A stretch of DNA of 64,000 nucleotides from contig NZ_CP139368.1 in NCBI RefSeq assembly GCF_034120055.1, positions 2,418,001 through 2,482,000 of the forward strand, written 5' to 3'. Within the stretch, counting starts at the first letter, position 1, and each line of letters starts with the position of its first letter. The DNA comes from Microbacterium rhizosphaerae. Lineage in GTDB: Bacteria > Actinomycetota > Actinomycetes > Actinomycetales > Microbacteriaceae. A program made the position numbers and the translations under genes. The notes below the pieces were generated by a model. The model searched no databases and had not been told where the DNA came from. It saw only the letters and a program-made list of their open reading frames with translations. Of this stretch, positions 25,503 to 34,864 are shown one piece after another.

Positions 25503-28157
25503 GGGCGCGGAACGCTCCGTGAACCGCGCGGCGCGGCGCAGCACCCTCGTCGTGAGGCCGCGGCGTCGCACCGTCGGCACCGGAGCGCTGAGCTTCCTGA
25601 AGTACCAGACCTTCGCCGTCTCCACCAGCACGAGGTAGCCGAGGATCATGGCCACGAGCGCCAGAAAGAACGGGGCGGGCAGCGGCGAGAACCCGAGCAG
25701 CGCGCTCAACGGCGAATACGGCAGCAGCGCGCCGATGAGGACGACCCCGAGGACCGACACGGTCAGCGCGAGGGACGGGCGGCTGCGCAGGAACGGAACC
25801 CGTCGCGTGCGGACGGCGAACACGATCAGCGTCTGCGTCGCGATCGACTCGATGAACCATCCGGATCGGAATTCCGGGGGCGCGGCGTGGAAGACGGTCA
25901 GCATCATCCAGAACGTCGCGAAATCGAAGATCGACGAGATGGGTCCGAACAGGAGCATGAATCGCCGAATGGCGCCGATGTCCCAGTGCGAGGGTGCACG
26001 CAATTGCTCGGCATCCACCCGGTCGGTCGGAATGGCGAGCTGGCTGCTGTCGTAGAGCAGATTGTTGAGCAGGATCTGACCGGGGAGCATCGGCAGGAAC
26101 GGCAGGATGACCGACGCGATCGAGGCGCTGAACATGTTGCCGAAGTTGCTCGAGGTGCCCATCATCACGTACTTGATGGTGTTCGCGAAGATGCGCCTCC
26201 CCTCGGTCACACCTGCGGCCAGCACGTCGAGATCCTTGTCCAGGAGCAGCACATCCGCCGCGTCTTTCGCGACGTCGACCGCGGAGTCCACCGAGATCCC
26301 GATGTCCGCCCGGTGCAGGGCGAGCGCATCGTTGACGCCGTCGCCGAGGAAGCCGACCGCCCGTCCTTTGTGGCGGAGCGCCCGGATGACGCGTGCCTTC
26401 TGCTCCGGCGAGACCCTCGCGAAGATCGTCGCGTCCACGGCCGCCGCGGTCAGTCGTCTATCGTCCAGCGCGTCGACCTGGTCGCCGGTGAGCGTGACCC
26501 CCTTCGGCATCCCCAACCGCTCCCAGACGTGCTCCGCGACCGCGGCGCTGTCGCCGGTGGCGATCTTCACCGCGACCCCGAGCTCCGACAAGCGACGCAG
26601 CGAGTCCGCGGCCCCGATCTTCACCGCATCCGTGAAGACGAGGAAGCCTCGCAGGAGGAGGTCGTGCTCCTCCCCGGCCTCGAGGCTCCGCACGTCGCCG
26701 ACGGATCTCGTCGCCACCGCCACGACTCGGCATCCCTCCTCGTAGAGCTGCTCGAGGGCCGTCAGGGACGTAGCCGACACCGCCCCGCACAGGGGCAGGA
26801 CCGACTCGGGCGCGCCCTTCACGACGAGAAGCCCACCGTCGTCCGCCGCGACGATCGCGCTCGACCTGCGACGCTCATGGTCGAAAGGCAGCACGTCGAT
26901 CCGACGGAAGGCGAGGATCTCGTCGTCCGCGGCGCTTCGGACCTCCGCCAGCGCGGCATCCAGGGTGTTGAGCCCGACGACCGTGGCCGTTCCCGGATCG
27001 ACATCGGACGCGAGGATGCCCAGGGCGAGCAGCCGCGATTCACCTGCACCCTCGACGGGGACGGCGCGCTCGAACTCGATGCGTCCCGTGGTGAGGGTGC
27101 CCGTCTTGTCGGTGACCAGCAGATCCAAGTCGCCGAGATCCTCGATGCACACCATGCGCTTCACGAGCACCCGGCGGCGTGCCATCGCCTTCGAGCCGGC
27201 GGCCAGGCTCGTGCTGACGACCGCCGGAAGCAGCTGCGGCGTGATCCCGACGGCGATCGCGAGGGAGAAGAGCAGCGATTCGATGATCGGTCTTCCCAGG
27301 AGCACGGCCGTGACGAAGATCCCGGTGGTCAGCACGAGCGCGACGATCAGCAGGAAGGAGGAGAACTGCCCGAGTCCTCGCTGGAACTCGGTCTGCGGTT
27401 CATGCGCGGACAGCCCGACGGCGATGCGCCCGAACTCCGTCTGCGACCCGGTCGCCACGACGACGCCCACCCCGCCCCCCGCGTGCACGACGGTCCCCAT
27501 GAGCGCGCAGCCCGTGAGGTCTCCGACCCCGGTGCCCGGTGCGACGGCCGCTGTGGACTTCTCCACGGCGACGGACTCCCCCGTGAGGATGCCCTCATCG
27601 CATCTGAGGGCATCGCACGCCACGAGACGCAGGTCTGCCGGGACGACCGTTCCGACCGACAGGACCACCCGGTCGCCGGGGACGATCTCGGTCACATCGA
27701 TGTTCCGCCGCGCGCCCTCGCGGATCACGACGCACATGTGGCGGAGTCGATCGTGCATCGCGTCGGCGGCCCGCTCGGCCCGGAACTCGTTCACGAACCC
27801 GAGCACCACGCTCACCACCAGGATGACGGCGATCACCGCGGCATCCGTGCTGTCGCCCACGAGAGCGGCGATCGTCGCGGTGGCGAACAGCAGCAGCAGG
27901 ATCGGGCTGCGGAGCTGTCTGAGAAGCACATGCCAGGGCCGCGCGCGATGCATATGGATGACGTTCTCGCCATACCGCTCGAGCCGCTCGTGCGCTTCGG
28001 CCGTCGAGAGGCCCCCGCTGCCCGAGCCGAGCCCCGCATCCACGTCCGCCGCGACGACGGTCGCCGCCTGCCGAATCGGGCTGATCAGCGGAGCGTCGGC
28101 CCCTCTCGGTGGGCTCGCATCCACGATGCCGACGTCCACCCCGGGATCGGTCCTCAC
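25488..28157 (-). CDS. mgtA: P3-type Mg2+-transporting ATPase (MgtA-like)
   Basis: 889 aa. Opens with a hydrophilic N-terminus, then GLSTAEAHERLERYGENVI, actuator EGILTGESVAVEK, GITPQLLPAVVSTSLAAGSKAMARRRVLV in helix 4, phosphorylation site LVTDKTGTLTTG with Asp350, and GDGVNDALALHRADIGISVDSAVDVAKDAADV, typical of MgtA/MgtB (shown in parts). Ten membrane helices fit. GTG at 28157 overlaps the ppsA stop (GTGA), so it is translated with ppsA. Mg2+ import would supply Mg-ATP-dependent PEP synthase; this pairing is inferred from the coupling. Confidence 0.88.
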   Translation of the reverse strand: MRTDPGVDVGIVDASPPRGADAPLISPIRQAATVVAADVDAGLGSGSGGLSTAEAHERLERYGENVIHMHRARPWHVLLRQLRSPILLLLFATATIAALVGDSTDAAVIAVILVVSVVLGFVNEFRAERAADAMHDRLRHMCVVIREGARRNIDVTEIVPGDRVVLSVGTVVPADLRLVACDALRCDEGILTGESVAVEKSTAAVAPGTGVGDLTGCALMGTVVHAGGGVGVVVATGSQTEFGRIAVGLSAHEPQTEFQRGLGQFSSFLLIVALVLTTGIFVTAVLLGRPIIESLLFSLAIAVGITPQLLPAVVSTSLAAGSKAMARRRVLVKRMVCIEDLGDLDLLVTDKTGTLTTGRIEFERAVPVEGAGESRLLALGILASDVDPGTATVVGLNTLDAALAEVRSAADDEILAFRRIDVLPFDHERRRSSAIVAADDGGLLVVKGAPESVLPLCGAVSATSLTALEQLYEEGCRVVAVATRSVGDVRSLEAGEEHDLLLRGFLVFTDAVKIGAADSLRRLSELGVAVKIATGDSAAVAEHVWERLGMPKGVTLTGDQVDALDDRRLTAAAVDATIFARVSPEQKARVIRALRHKGRAVGFLGDGVNDALALHRADIGISVDSAVDVAKDAADVLLLDKDLDVLAAGVTEGRRIFANTIKYVMMGTSSNFGNMFSASIASVILPFLPMLPGQILLNNLLYDSSQLAIPTDRVDAEQLRAPSHWDIGAIRRFMLLFGPISSIFDFATFWMMLTVFHAAPPEFRSGWFIESIATQTLIVFAVRTRRVPFLRSRPSLALTVSVLGVVLIGALLPYSPLSALLGFSPLPAPFFLALVAMILGYLVLVETAKVWYFRKLSAPVPTVRRRGLTTRVLRRAARFTERSAPSQAR

Positions 28158-30601
28158 GCCGTACCCGACGTGGGCGCACCCGCGGTTCCGCTCCGGCTGT
28201 GCGGTGCGGGGCCGGCCAGCCGCGTCCACGTCGAGACCACGGCATCCGGGTTGAGCGACATCGATCGGATGCCGTGCTCCAGCAGCCACGCGGCGAAGTC
28301 GGCGTGGTCCGACGGTCCCTGCCCGCAGATTCCGACGTACTTCCCGCGCCGGTTGCAGGCGCTGATCGCGAGGTCGAGCAGCGCCAGCACCGCGGGGTCG
28401 CGCTCATCGAACGATCCGGCGACGAGCTCCGAGTCCCGATCGACGCCGAGAGTCAGTTGGGTGAGGTCGTTCGACCCGATCGAGAAGCCGTCGAACAGGT
28501 CGAGGAATGCGTCGGCCAGCAGGGCGTTGGAGGGGATCTCGCACATCATCATGACCTCGAGGCCGTTCTCTCCCCGTCGCAGGCCGTGGCTCGCCAGGGC
28601 GTCCAGCACCGCGGTGGCCTCGTGCGTCGTCCGAACGAACGGGACCATGATCCGGAGGTTCGTCAGGCCCATGTCGTCGCGCACGTGCTTGAGGGCCTCG
28701 CACTCCATGGCGAAGCACTCGGCGAAGCCCGCGGTGACGTACCGCGAAGCGCCGCGCCATCCGAGCATCGGGTTCTCCTCATGCGGCTCGTAGAGCTCGC
28801 CGCCCAGGAGGCCCGCGTACTCGTTGGTCTTGAAGTCGCTCAGACGCACGATCACCGGCTTCGGCGCGAACGCGGCCGCGATCGCCGACACCCCTTCGGC
28901 GACGCGCCGGACGAAGTAATCGCGCGGCGACGGGTAGGCGGCGGTGCGCGCCAGGACCTCGCTCCGCAGGGCGTCGGGCAGCCGATCGGCCTCGGCGAGC
29001 GCGCGGGGATGGATCCCGACCATCGAGCTGATGATGAACTCGAGGCGTGCGAGGCCCACGCCGGCGTTCGGAAGCCGGGCGAGCGAGAACGCCTGGTCCG
29101 GGATGGCCACGTTCATCATGATCTCGACCGGCAGCTCAGGAAGGTCGTCGACGACGGTCTCCTCGACCTCGAAGGCGAGCGCACCGCGGTAGACGCGTCC
29201 CTCATCGCCGCCGGCGCACGAGACCGTGACGCTGCCTTCGTCGTCGAGACGCGAGGTCGCGTCGGCGGTGCCGACGACCGCGGGGATGCCGAGCTCCCGG
29301 GCCACGATCGCCGCGTGGCAGGTCCGGCCGCCCTCGTCGGTGACGATCGCCGCGGCCCTGCGCATGATCGGCTCCCAGTCGGGGTCCGTGCGCTCGGCCA
29401 CGAGCACCTCGCCGTCCGCGAACAGGTGCATGTCGGCGAGGCTGCGCATCACACGGGCCGGGCCCGCGCCGATCTTCGCGCCGACCGCGTGCCCGCTGAC
29501 CAGCACCTCGCCCGGTTCGGTGAGCCGGTAGGTCTCGACCCGACTCGGATCCCGGAGGCCGACCGTCGTCACCGGCCGCGCCTGCACGATGTACAGCGTC
29601 CCGTCGACGCCGTCCTTGGCCCATTCGATGTCCATCGGGCGCCCGTAGTGCGCCTCGATGACGAGTCCCATCCGGGCGAGCTCCTCGGCCTCGTGGTCGT
29701 CGATGCTGAACCGCGCCCGCTCGGACGCGCCAACCGGGACGACCTCGGTGCTCGTCCCGGAGCGCGTCGTGGCGGTGAATCTCATCGCCACCGCCTTGGC
29801 GCCCACCTCGCGCTTGACGATCGCGGGTCGGCCGGCGCGCAGTGCCGGCTTGTAGATGCAGAACTCGTCGGGGTTGACGGCGCCCTGCACGACCATCTCC
29901 CCGAGTCCGTATGTGCTCGTGACGACCACGACGTCGTCGAAGCCGGACTCCGTGTCGACGGTGAACATCACGCCGGATGAGCCGATGTCGGACCGCACCA
30001 TCCGCTCGACCCCCGCAGAGATGGCGACCGATTCCGCGCCGTACCCGTGCTGCGCCCGGTAGACGATGGCGCGATCGGTGTAGAGCGACGCGTACACCTT
30101 GCGCACGGCATCCAGGATGTTCTCGACGCCGGCGATGTGCAGGTAGGTCTCCTGCTGTCCGGCGAACGACGCATCCGGCAGGTCCTCCGCCGTCGCGGAC
30201 GAGCGTACGGCCCAGGTCACCGACGCCGGGTCGTCCTCGGATGCGACGAGCTCCTGGTGCGCCGATCGGATGTCGCGCTCCAGCTCCTCGGGGAAGGGCT
30301 GGGATCGCACCCACTCGCGGATCGACGACGCGGTGGCGGCGAGAGCCGTCACATCCTCGACGTCCAGCGCGGCGATCGCATCCTCGATCCGCCGGTCGAA
30401 GTCGCCGTGCCGCAGGAATTCGCGGAAGGCGTCGGCGGTGGTCGCATACCCCTCGGGCACCCGCACGCCCGCCTGGGAGAGTGTGCCGATCATCTCGCCG
30501 AGCGACGCGTTCTTGCCGCCGACCACGGGAAGATCCGACATCGTGATGTCGCGGAACCAGAGAACGCGATCCGTCGCCTGGCGCACAGAGGTGGTGTTCA
30601 T
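28154..30601 (-). CDS. ppsA: phosphoenolpyruvate synthase, leaderless
   Basis: 815 aa, normal for PpsA (about 790-815). The ATP-grasp N-terminal domain begins VVGGKNASLGEMIGTL, the phospho-histidine domain has GGRTCHAAIVARELGIP with His at residue 429, and the C-terminal PEP/pyruvate barrel has GSNDLTQLTLGVDRDS and GICGQGPSDHADFA (catalytic Cys). Converts pyruvate plus ATP to PEP, AMP and phosphate, opening gluconeogenesis. The start at 30601 has no Shine-Dalgarno; the promoter places transcription on the A of this ATG. The much longer open frame upstream is not coding. Confidence 0.93.
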   Translation of the reverse strand: MNTTSVRQATDRVLWFRDITMSDLPVVGGKNASLGEMIGTLSQAGVRVPEGYATTADAFREFLRHGDFDRRIEDAIAALDVEDVTALAATASSIREWVRSQPFPEELERDIRSAHQELVASEDDPASVTWAVRSSATAEDLPDASFAGQQETYLHIAGVENILDAVRKVYASLYTDRAIVYRAQHGYGAESVAISAGVERMVRSDIGSSGVMFTVDTESGFDDVVVVTSTYGLGEMVVQGAVNPDEFCIYKPALRAGRPAIVKREVGAKAVAMRFTATTRSGTSTEVVPVGASERARFSIDDHEAEELARMGLVIEAHYGRPMDIEWAKDGVDGTLYIVQARPVTTVGLRDPSRVETYRLTEPGEVLVSGHAVGAKIGAGPARVMRSLADMHLFADGEVLVAERTDPDWEPIMRRAAAIVTDEGGRTCHAAIVARELGIPAVVGTADATSRLDDEGSVTVSCAGGDEGRVYRGALAFEVEETVVDDLPELPVEIMMNVAIPDQAFSLARLPNAGVGLARLEFIISSMVGIHPRALAEADRLPDALRSEVLARTAAYPSPRDYFVRRVAEGVSAIAAAFAPKPVIVRLSDFKTNEYAGLLGGELYEPHEENPMLGWRGASRYVTAGFAECFAMECEALKHVRDDMGLTNLRIMVPFVRTTHEATAVLDALASHGLRRGENGLEVMMMCEIPSNALLADAFLDLFDGFSIGSNDLTQLTLGVDRDSELVAGSFDERDPAVLALLDLAISACNRRGKYVGICGQGPSDHADFAAWLLEHGIRSMSLNPDAVVSTWTRLAGPAPHSRSGTAGAPTSGTA

Positions 30602-30607
30602 GCCTTG

Positions 30608-30649
30608 AGCCTCCGGCCTCGCGGGCGGCTCGCCAGGGACGAAGGTCCT
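30608..30649 (-). promoter_or_regulatory. DosR-like box plus -10, leaderless promoter of ppsA-mgtA
   Basis: Box GGGACGAAGGTCCT as read on the plus strand (30636-30649), then on the minus strand 22 bp, GAGGCT (30608-30613), 6 bp and the ATG at 30601. The box touches the end of the upstream membrane protein gene, whose stop is at 30652. Confidence 0.72.
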
Positions 30650-30651
30650 AT

Positions 30652-31125
30652 CTATCGCGCGCGCATCACGGGGTGGCGGGTCGATGCTCGGCGGACGGAG
30701 CCGTGGCGCAGGACGCCGGCGGGATGCAGCACCCCCATCCCGAGGAGCAGCAGCCCCAGCTCCAGCATGCCGAAAGCGAAGTAGACCGCCTGGAGCGGGC
30801 TGAAGGGGATGTAGATCATCTGCACGAAGATCCAGATCAGGCACGAGAATCCGGCTGCCGCACACGCGGCCGGCGCCCACGGCCAACGGACCCCGCATCC
30901 GATCGATGCGACCGCCTGCGGACCTCCCACGAGAAGCATCAGGACGAGGCCCGGCACGGCATAGCCGGAGAACGGCGATCCCCGCAGATAGTCGGCGGGC
31001 GGCACCAGGACGCTGCCGAGCCCGGGAGAGAGACTGCCCATGATCAGCACGGCTCCGCCCAGGAACGCCGTGAGCGCGACGAAGCCGGTCACCGCCACCA
31101 GCGTGAGCCGGATGCCTCTGTTCAT
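30652..31125 (-). CDS. four-helix membrane protein of unknown function
   Basis: 157 aa. Four hydrophobic segments: LVAVTGFVALTAFLGGAVLIMG, YAVPGLVLMLLVGGPQAVASIG, WAPAACAAAGFSCLIWIFVQMI and AVYFAFGMLELGLLLLGMGVL. ATG at 31125 is preceded by GGAGGTGGGGGAG. I do not recognise the family. It has its own box at 31198-31211 and is followed after 50 nt by ppsA, which also has one. A role in the stress membrane is only suggested by regulation. Confidence 0.8.
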   Translation of the reverse strand: MNRGIRLTLVAVTGFVALTAFLGGAVLIMGSLSPGLGSVLVPPADYLRGSPFSGYAVPGLVLMLLVGGPQAVASIGCGVRWPWAPAACAAAGFSCLIWIFVQMIYIPFSPLQAVYFAFGMLELGLLLLGMGVLHPAGVLRHGSVRRASTRHPVMRAR

Positions 31126-31169
31126 CTCCCCCACCTCCGGGTGCGCCGGCACGGCGGCGCTTCACCGGA

Positions 31170-31211
31170 ACGCTAAGGCGCCTGCAGCAGGTCTGCGGGG
31201 TCGAAAGTCCC
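31170..31211 (-). promoter_or_regulatory. DosR-like box plus -10 for the four-helix membrane protein
   Basis: Box GGGTCGAAAGTCCC (31198-31211), 22 bp, TAGCGT (31170-31175) on the minus strand, a perfect TANNNT. Confidence 0.7.
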
Positions 31212-31221
31212 GCGGACCGGC

Positions 31222-31263
31222 GGGACCTTCGACCCACATGCGAGAGGGGACTCCACGTGGACT
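31222..31263 (+). promoter_or_regulatory. DosR-like box upstream of flavodoxin 2, weak -10
   Basis: Box GGGACCTTCGACCC (31222-31235), 22 bp, TGGACT (31258-31263). The hexamer has T at positions 1 and 6 but lacks the A at position 2, so this is the only one of the 20 boxes without a NANNNT element. It lies 10 bp from the divergent box at 31198-31211. Confidence 0.5.
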
Positions 31264-31305
31264 GGGCTGAACGAACGGACCGGGCTGAACAGAAGGGGCC
31301 GTGCG

Positions 31306-31872
31306 ATGAACGGACGAATCCACCACCCGCCGCGCGTCTCGATCGTGTACGAGTCGATGTTCGGGAACACGCGCCGGATCGCCGAGGCCATCGGCGAGGG
31401 ACTGCGCGAGACGGTGCCGGTCGAGGTCGCTGCGGTGCATCGCCTCGAGCCCTGGCCCCTCGAGCCGGACATCGCCATCGTCGGCGCGCCGACGCATGTC
31501 CACGGATTGAGCCGGCCGTCCACACGGTCGGAGGCGGCCCGCTGGGCCGAGGATGCCGAGCGTGGACTGGAGCTCGACACGTCCGCACGCGGGATCGGGA
31601 TGCGGGAGTGGCTCGACGACGCCCGGCTCGAGGTGGAGTTGTTCGCGGCATTCGACACGCGGGCCGACATGCCCGAGATCTTCACGGGCTCGGCCGCCGC
31701 GTCGATCGACCGCCGACTCCGATCGGAGGGCATCGCGCGGCTCGCGGACCCCCACAGCTTCCTCGTGGACCGGGAGAACCGTCTCGAGGAGGGCGAGGTC
31801 GAACGCGCGCGGGCATGGGGACGCGAACTCGGCGCGGCGCTGGCTCCCTACCGCGGCGAGTCGGAGGTATGA
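31306..31872 (+). CDS. flavodoxin-domain protein 2
   Basis: 188 aa. FMN loop SIVYESMFGNTRRIAEAIGEGL near the N-terminus, then IVGAPTHVHGLSRPSTRSEA and FAAFDTRADMPEIFTGSAA. It matches flavodoxin 1 at 6553-7101 in order and length (THV-x-S/G-LSRPSTR and AAFDTR are shared). The ATG at 31306 follows AGAAGGGG. It is followed after 88 nt by the PNPOx-like gene, which has a separate box. Confidence 0.85.
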   Translation: MNGRIHHPPRVSIVYESMFGNTRRIAEAIGEGLRETVPVEVAAVHRLEPWPLEPDIAIVGAPTHVHGLSRPSTRSEAARWAEDAERGLELDTSARGIGMREWLDDARLEVELFAAFDTRADMPEIFTGSAAASIDRRLRSEGIARLADPHSFLVDRENRLEEGEVERARAWGRELGAALAPYRGESEV

Positions 31873-31880
31873 AGCGCGGC

Positions 31881-31922
31881 AGGACCTTCGGCCCACCGGG
31901 CCCGGGCACGCCGTCGCATCCT
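31881..31922 (+). promoter_or_regulatory. DosR-like box plus -10 for the PNPOx-like gene
   Basis: Box AGGACCTTCGGCCC (31881-31894), 22 bp, CATCCT (31917-31922). Predicted start near 31929. The box begins 8 nt after the flavodoxin stop. Confidence 0.65.
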
Positions 31923-31960
31923 GATGCTCACGATGGCGACGCAGAGGGGATGGTGGATCG

Positions 31961-32398
31961 ATGAACGAGCTCTCAGAGCCTGTCCTGGTCATGTCCGACG
32001 ACGAGTGCTGGGGACGGCTTGCCACGCAGGAGGTGGGACGGATCGTCACCCGCATCGCGGACCGCATCGACATCTTCCCGGTGAACTACGTGGTCGACGA
32101 CGGGAGTCTGCTGATGCGCACCGCGCAGGGCAGCAAGCTGTTCGAGCTGACGGTCAACGACGAAGTCCTCTTCGAGGTGGATGGTCACGACGACGCGCAT
32201 GCGTGGAGCGTCGTGGTGCGCGGCCGGGCGCACGCACTCGACACGTCCGCGGAGGTGGAGCATGCCGACAGCCTGGGCTTGCGGCCGTGGATCCCGACGC
32301 TCAAGCGCGTCTACGTGCGGATCGTGCCGGAGTCCATGAGCGGGCGCAGCTTCGAACGCGGCCCCGAGCCGGACCGGTACGGAGTCCAGCCGTATTGA
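31961..32398 (+). CDS. pyridoxamine 5-phosphate oxidase-like flavin/F420-binding protein
   Basis: 145 aa. Short split-barrel protein: MSDDECWGRLATQEVGRIVTRI, then IDIFPVNYVVDDGSLLMRTAQGSKL (the phosphate-binding strand pair) and EVLFEVDGHDDAHAWSVVVRGRA. This is the small PNPOx-like group common in dormancy regulons of actinobacteria (Rv3129-type in M. tuberculosis). Cofactor may be FMN or F420; substrate unknown. GAGGGGATGG precedes the ATG. Confidence 0.85.
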   Translation: MNELSEPVLVMSDDECWGRLATQEVGRIVTRIADRIDIFPVNYVVDDGSLLMRTAQGSKLFELTVNDEVLFEVDGHDDAHAWSVVVRGRAHALDTSAEVEHADSLGLRPWIPTLKRVYVRIVPESMSGRSFERGPEPDRYGVQPY

Positions 32399-32402
32399 GG
32401 AT

Positions 32403-32433
32403 CGCCGGGGTTCGGTGCAGGCCCCTGCCGGCG
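32403..32433. terminator. hairpin between convergent PNPOx-like and ABC genes
   Basis: CGCCGG (32403-32408) pairs with CCGGCG (32428-32433), with additional GG/CC pairing inside. Modest stem, no T-run; placed between two convergent stops. Confidence 0.4.
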
Positions 32434-32457
32434 TCGACGACCTCGGGCTGAGCGCGC

Positions 32458-34038
32458 TCAGAGGGGGAAGGCCTTGACGCGCCGAAGAAGGTCGGGACCC
32501 GTGCGGTCCAGGATGCGGCCGCCGACGGTCACGCCCGCGACGATGGCACCGACTCCCACGAGGATGCCGACGACCAGCGCGAGCGCGCCGAGCGGGGCGG
32601 ATGCGGTGGCCATCGCGACGATCGCGAGCACGGAGGCCGGCGCGCCCAGCACCAGGCAGGCTCCCATCACGACGAACACGATGAGGCCGCTGGCGACGCT
32701 CTGCCCCGGCACCGTCTTGAAGGGGCTGTCGCCGGCGGCGGGGACCGGTACGACCACGAGCGCCGACGACACGGCCGACGCGCCATAGCCGACCAGGAGC
32801 AGTCCGAGCGCGCCGCCCAGCACGGCCAGGAGGTGGTCCCACGTGCCCCCGATCGCCGCGACGGCGACCGCGACGGCGGTGACGGCTGGCAGCCCGACGG
32901 ATGCCGCACCCAGCACTCGGCCCCAGCGGTCGGCGCGACCCGTGGCCCCCGAGGACAGCACGGCAGCGAATGCCGTGCCGTCATAGGAGATGTCGGCATA
33001 GCCGGTGACCGCCAGGATCAGCGCGACCATCACGGCCGAGACGCTGAAGAGCCATCCGTGGATTCCGCCGGTGAACGCGAACAGCGCCGGGAAGAGCGGG
33101 ATGAAGATCAGCTGTCGCACGTAGCGCGGATCGCGCAGCCATGACGTCAGCGAGCGCGCCCAGGTCGCGCCCACCGCGCCCGTGGGCATGCCGCCGAACA
33201 GCCCGAGGGCACCCGACTTCGCCACCCGGGCGGCGCGTGCCGGCCGCGTCCCGCTCGACGCGTGCAGTGCGGAGGCCCACGCGGCCCACAGCAGCGCCAG
33301 GGTCGCCGCCGCGATCGCCAGCTTGCACACGGCCGACAGCCACCTCCCCGCAGCGACGTCACCGGGAACCGCCCACGCGGCGCCGATCGGCGTCCACCCG
33401 AGGATCGCGCCGGCGCGTCCGATCTGCGCGGAGAGGTCGCCCGCAGCGTCCAGCACACCGAGGATGCCCGTCAGGATCGGCCCGACCATGATCACGAGAC
33501 CCAGCATCACGGTTCCGACGATCTCGCGGCCCCTCCGCCGCCCCGCAAGGCCCGTCGACACCGTGGTGACCAGCCGGCTCGCGACGACGCAGGTCAGCAC
33601 ACCGATCGCGATCGCCGGCAGCGCGGACACGGCCGCTGCCGGCCACCGCACCCACAGGACGATCGTCGCCGCAGCGGCAAGGGCCGTCACGATCCCGGGT
33701 ATGCCGGCCAGTCCGGCGCCGGTCAGCGCGGCCATGAGCTGCGCCCTCGTGAGCGGGAACGGCGCGAGGCGCCCGGCATCCACCATCGCATCCGTCCCCG
33801 CGATCAGCAGTGGGCCGAGCACCCAGCCGAGCACGAGGAACGAGCCGCCGACGACCGCGATCGCGCGCGCGGTGGCGAGATCCCCCAGGATGCTCGCGGC
33901 GACTAGTCCGGCCACGACGGCCCCGAGCAGCCACAGCGCACCGAGGATGCCGAAGATGAAGCCGACCATCTGCCACGGGCTGCGGGCGAGGGTGTTCCCG
34001 AGGAGGCGGTAGCGCAGCCTCAGGACTGTCGCAACCAC
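32458..34038 (-). CDS. ABC exporter permease, multi-helix
   Basis: 526 aa from the GTG at 34038, which overlaps the ATPase gene by 19 nt. About 12 hydrophobic segments, including GFIFGILGALWLLGAVVAGLV, IVMLGLVIMVGPIL and VVGILVGVGAIVAGVTVGG. Loops such as YADISYDGTAFAAVLSSGATGRADRWGR are typical of large actinobacterial ABC-2-like permeases with no signature residues. Paired with the ATPase at 34020. Substrate unknown. The longer frame upstream of 34038 belongs to the ATPase gene. Confidence 0.8.
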   Translation of the reverse strand: MVATVLRLRYRLLGNTLARSPWQMVGFIFGILGALWLLGAVVAGLVAASILGDLATARAIAVVGGSFLVLGWVLGPLLIAGTDAMVDAGRLAPFPLTRAQLMAALTGAGLAGIPGIVTALAAAATIVLWVRWPAAAVSALPAIAIGVLTCVVASRLVTTVSTGLAGRRRGREIVGTVMLGLVIMVGPILTGILGVLDAAGDLSAQIGRAGAILGWTPIGAAWAVPGDVAAGRWLSAVCKLAIAAATLALLWAAWASALHASSGTRPARAARVAKSGALGLFGGMPTGAVGATWARSLTSWLRDPRYVRQLIFIPLFPALFAFTGGIHGWLFSVSAVMVALILAVTGYADISYDGTAFAAVLSSGATGRADRWGRVLGAASVGLPAVTAVAVAVAAIGGTWDHLLAVLGGALGLLLVGYGASAVSSALVVVPVPAAGDSPFKTVPGQSVASGLIVFVVMGACLVLGAPASVLAIVAMATASAPLGALALVVGILVGVGAIVAGVTVGGRILDRTGPDLLRRVKAFPL

Positions 34039-34796
34039 TCGGGCCCCTCCGAGGTGTGTCGACCGCCGACGAGCGTCAGGAACCGGGACTGCAGGCTCTC
34101 GCCACCGCGGACCTCTTCCACCGTTCCCGCGGCACGTACGCCGCCGGCGACGATGATCGCGACGTGATCGCACATGCGCTGCACGAGGTCCATCGAGTGA
34201 CTCGAGACGACGACGCTGCCGCCCGAGGAGGTGTAGCTGCGCAGGACATCCTCGATGTTGGCCGCCGACACGGGGTCGACGGACTCGAAGGGCTCGTCGA
34301 GCACGAGCAGGCGCGGCGCATGCACGAGCGCGCACGCGAGGGCGATCTTCTTCGTCATGCCCGCGGAATAGTCCGCGACCATCGTGCCGGCCGCCTCGCG
34401 GAGATCCATGAGGTCCAGGAGGTCGGCGACCCGCGGCGCGATCTCGGGGCGCGGGATGCCGAACATCATCGCCGTGAAGGTGATGAGCTGCTCACCGGTG
34501 AGCCGGTCGAACAGCCGCACCCCGTCGGCGAGGTTGCCGATGATCCGCTTGGCTTCGACCGGGTGCTGCCACACGTCGATGCCGTGGACCTCGGCCGTCC
34601 CGGCATCGGGGCGCAGCAGTCCCGTCGCCATGGAGAGTGTCGTCGTCTTGCCGGCCCCGTTCGGCCCGACGAGCCCGAAGAACGATCCCGTCGGCACCTC
34701 GAGGTCGAGGCCGGCGACGGCGAGCTTCGCGCCGAACCGCTTGACGAGTCCCGACAACCGCAGGGCGGGAGCGGCTGGTGTCTGCTGCACAGTCAC
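34020..34796 (-). CDS. ABC transporter ATP-binding protein
   Basis: About 258 aa. Walker A is LVGPNGAGKTTTLSMATGLL, the signature is DYSAGMTKKIALACALVHAP (a variant of LSGGQ), and Walker B is LLVLDEPFESVDP. The start is uncertain: GTG 34796 or GTG 34790. TAGGGT lies 7 nt before the second, which would make the transcript leaderless at 34790. Forms an exporter with the permease that overlaps its 3-prime end. The signature SAGM replaces SGGQ, seen in some ABC-2 exporters. Confidence 0.82.
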   Translation of the reverse strand: MTVQQTPAAPALRLSGLVKRFGAKLAVAGLDLEVPTGSFFGLVGPNGAGKTTTLSMATGLLRPDAGTAEVHGIDVWQHPVEAKRIIGNLADGVRLFDRLTGEQLITFTAMMFGIPRPEIAPRVADLLDLMDLREAAGTMVADYSAGMTKKIALACALVHAPRLLVLDEPFESVDPVSAANIEDVLRSYTSSGGSVVVSSHSMDLVQRMCDHVAIIVAGGVRAAGTVEEVRGGESLQSRFLTLVGGRHTSEGPEWLRQS

Positions 34797-34864
34797 GACC
34801 CTAACGAGTCCGCCAGAAGGCGCGGCCGGGCGCTCATCGCCGCACCGTGTCCGGGATGCGGCGA

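Noticed and set aside
25887..28793. 968-codon plus-strand open frame opposite mgtA and ppsA
   Set aside because: Shadow of the two real minus-strand genes; no motif and no ribosome site.
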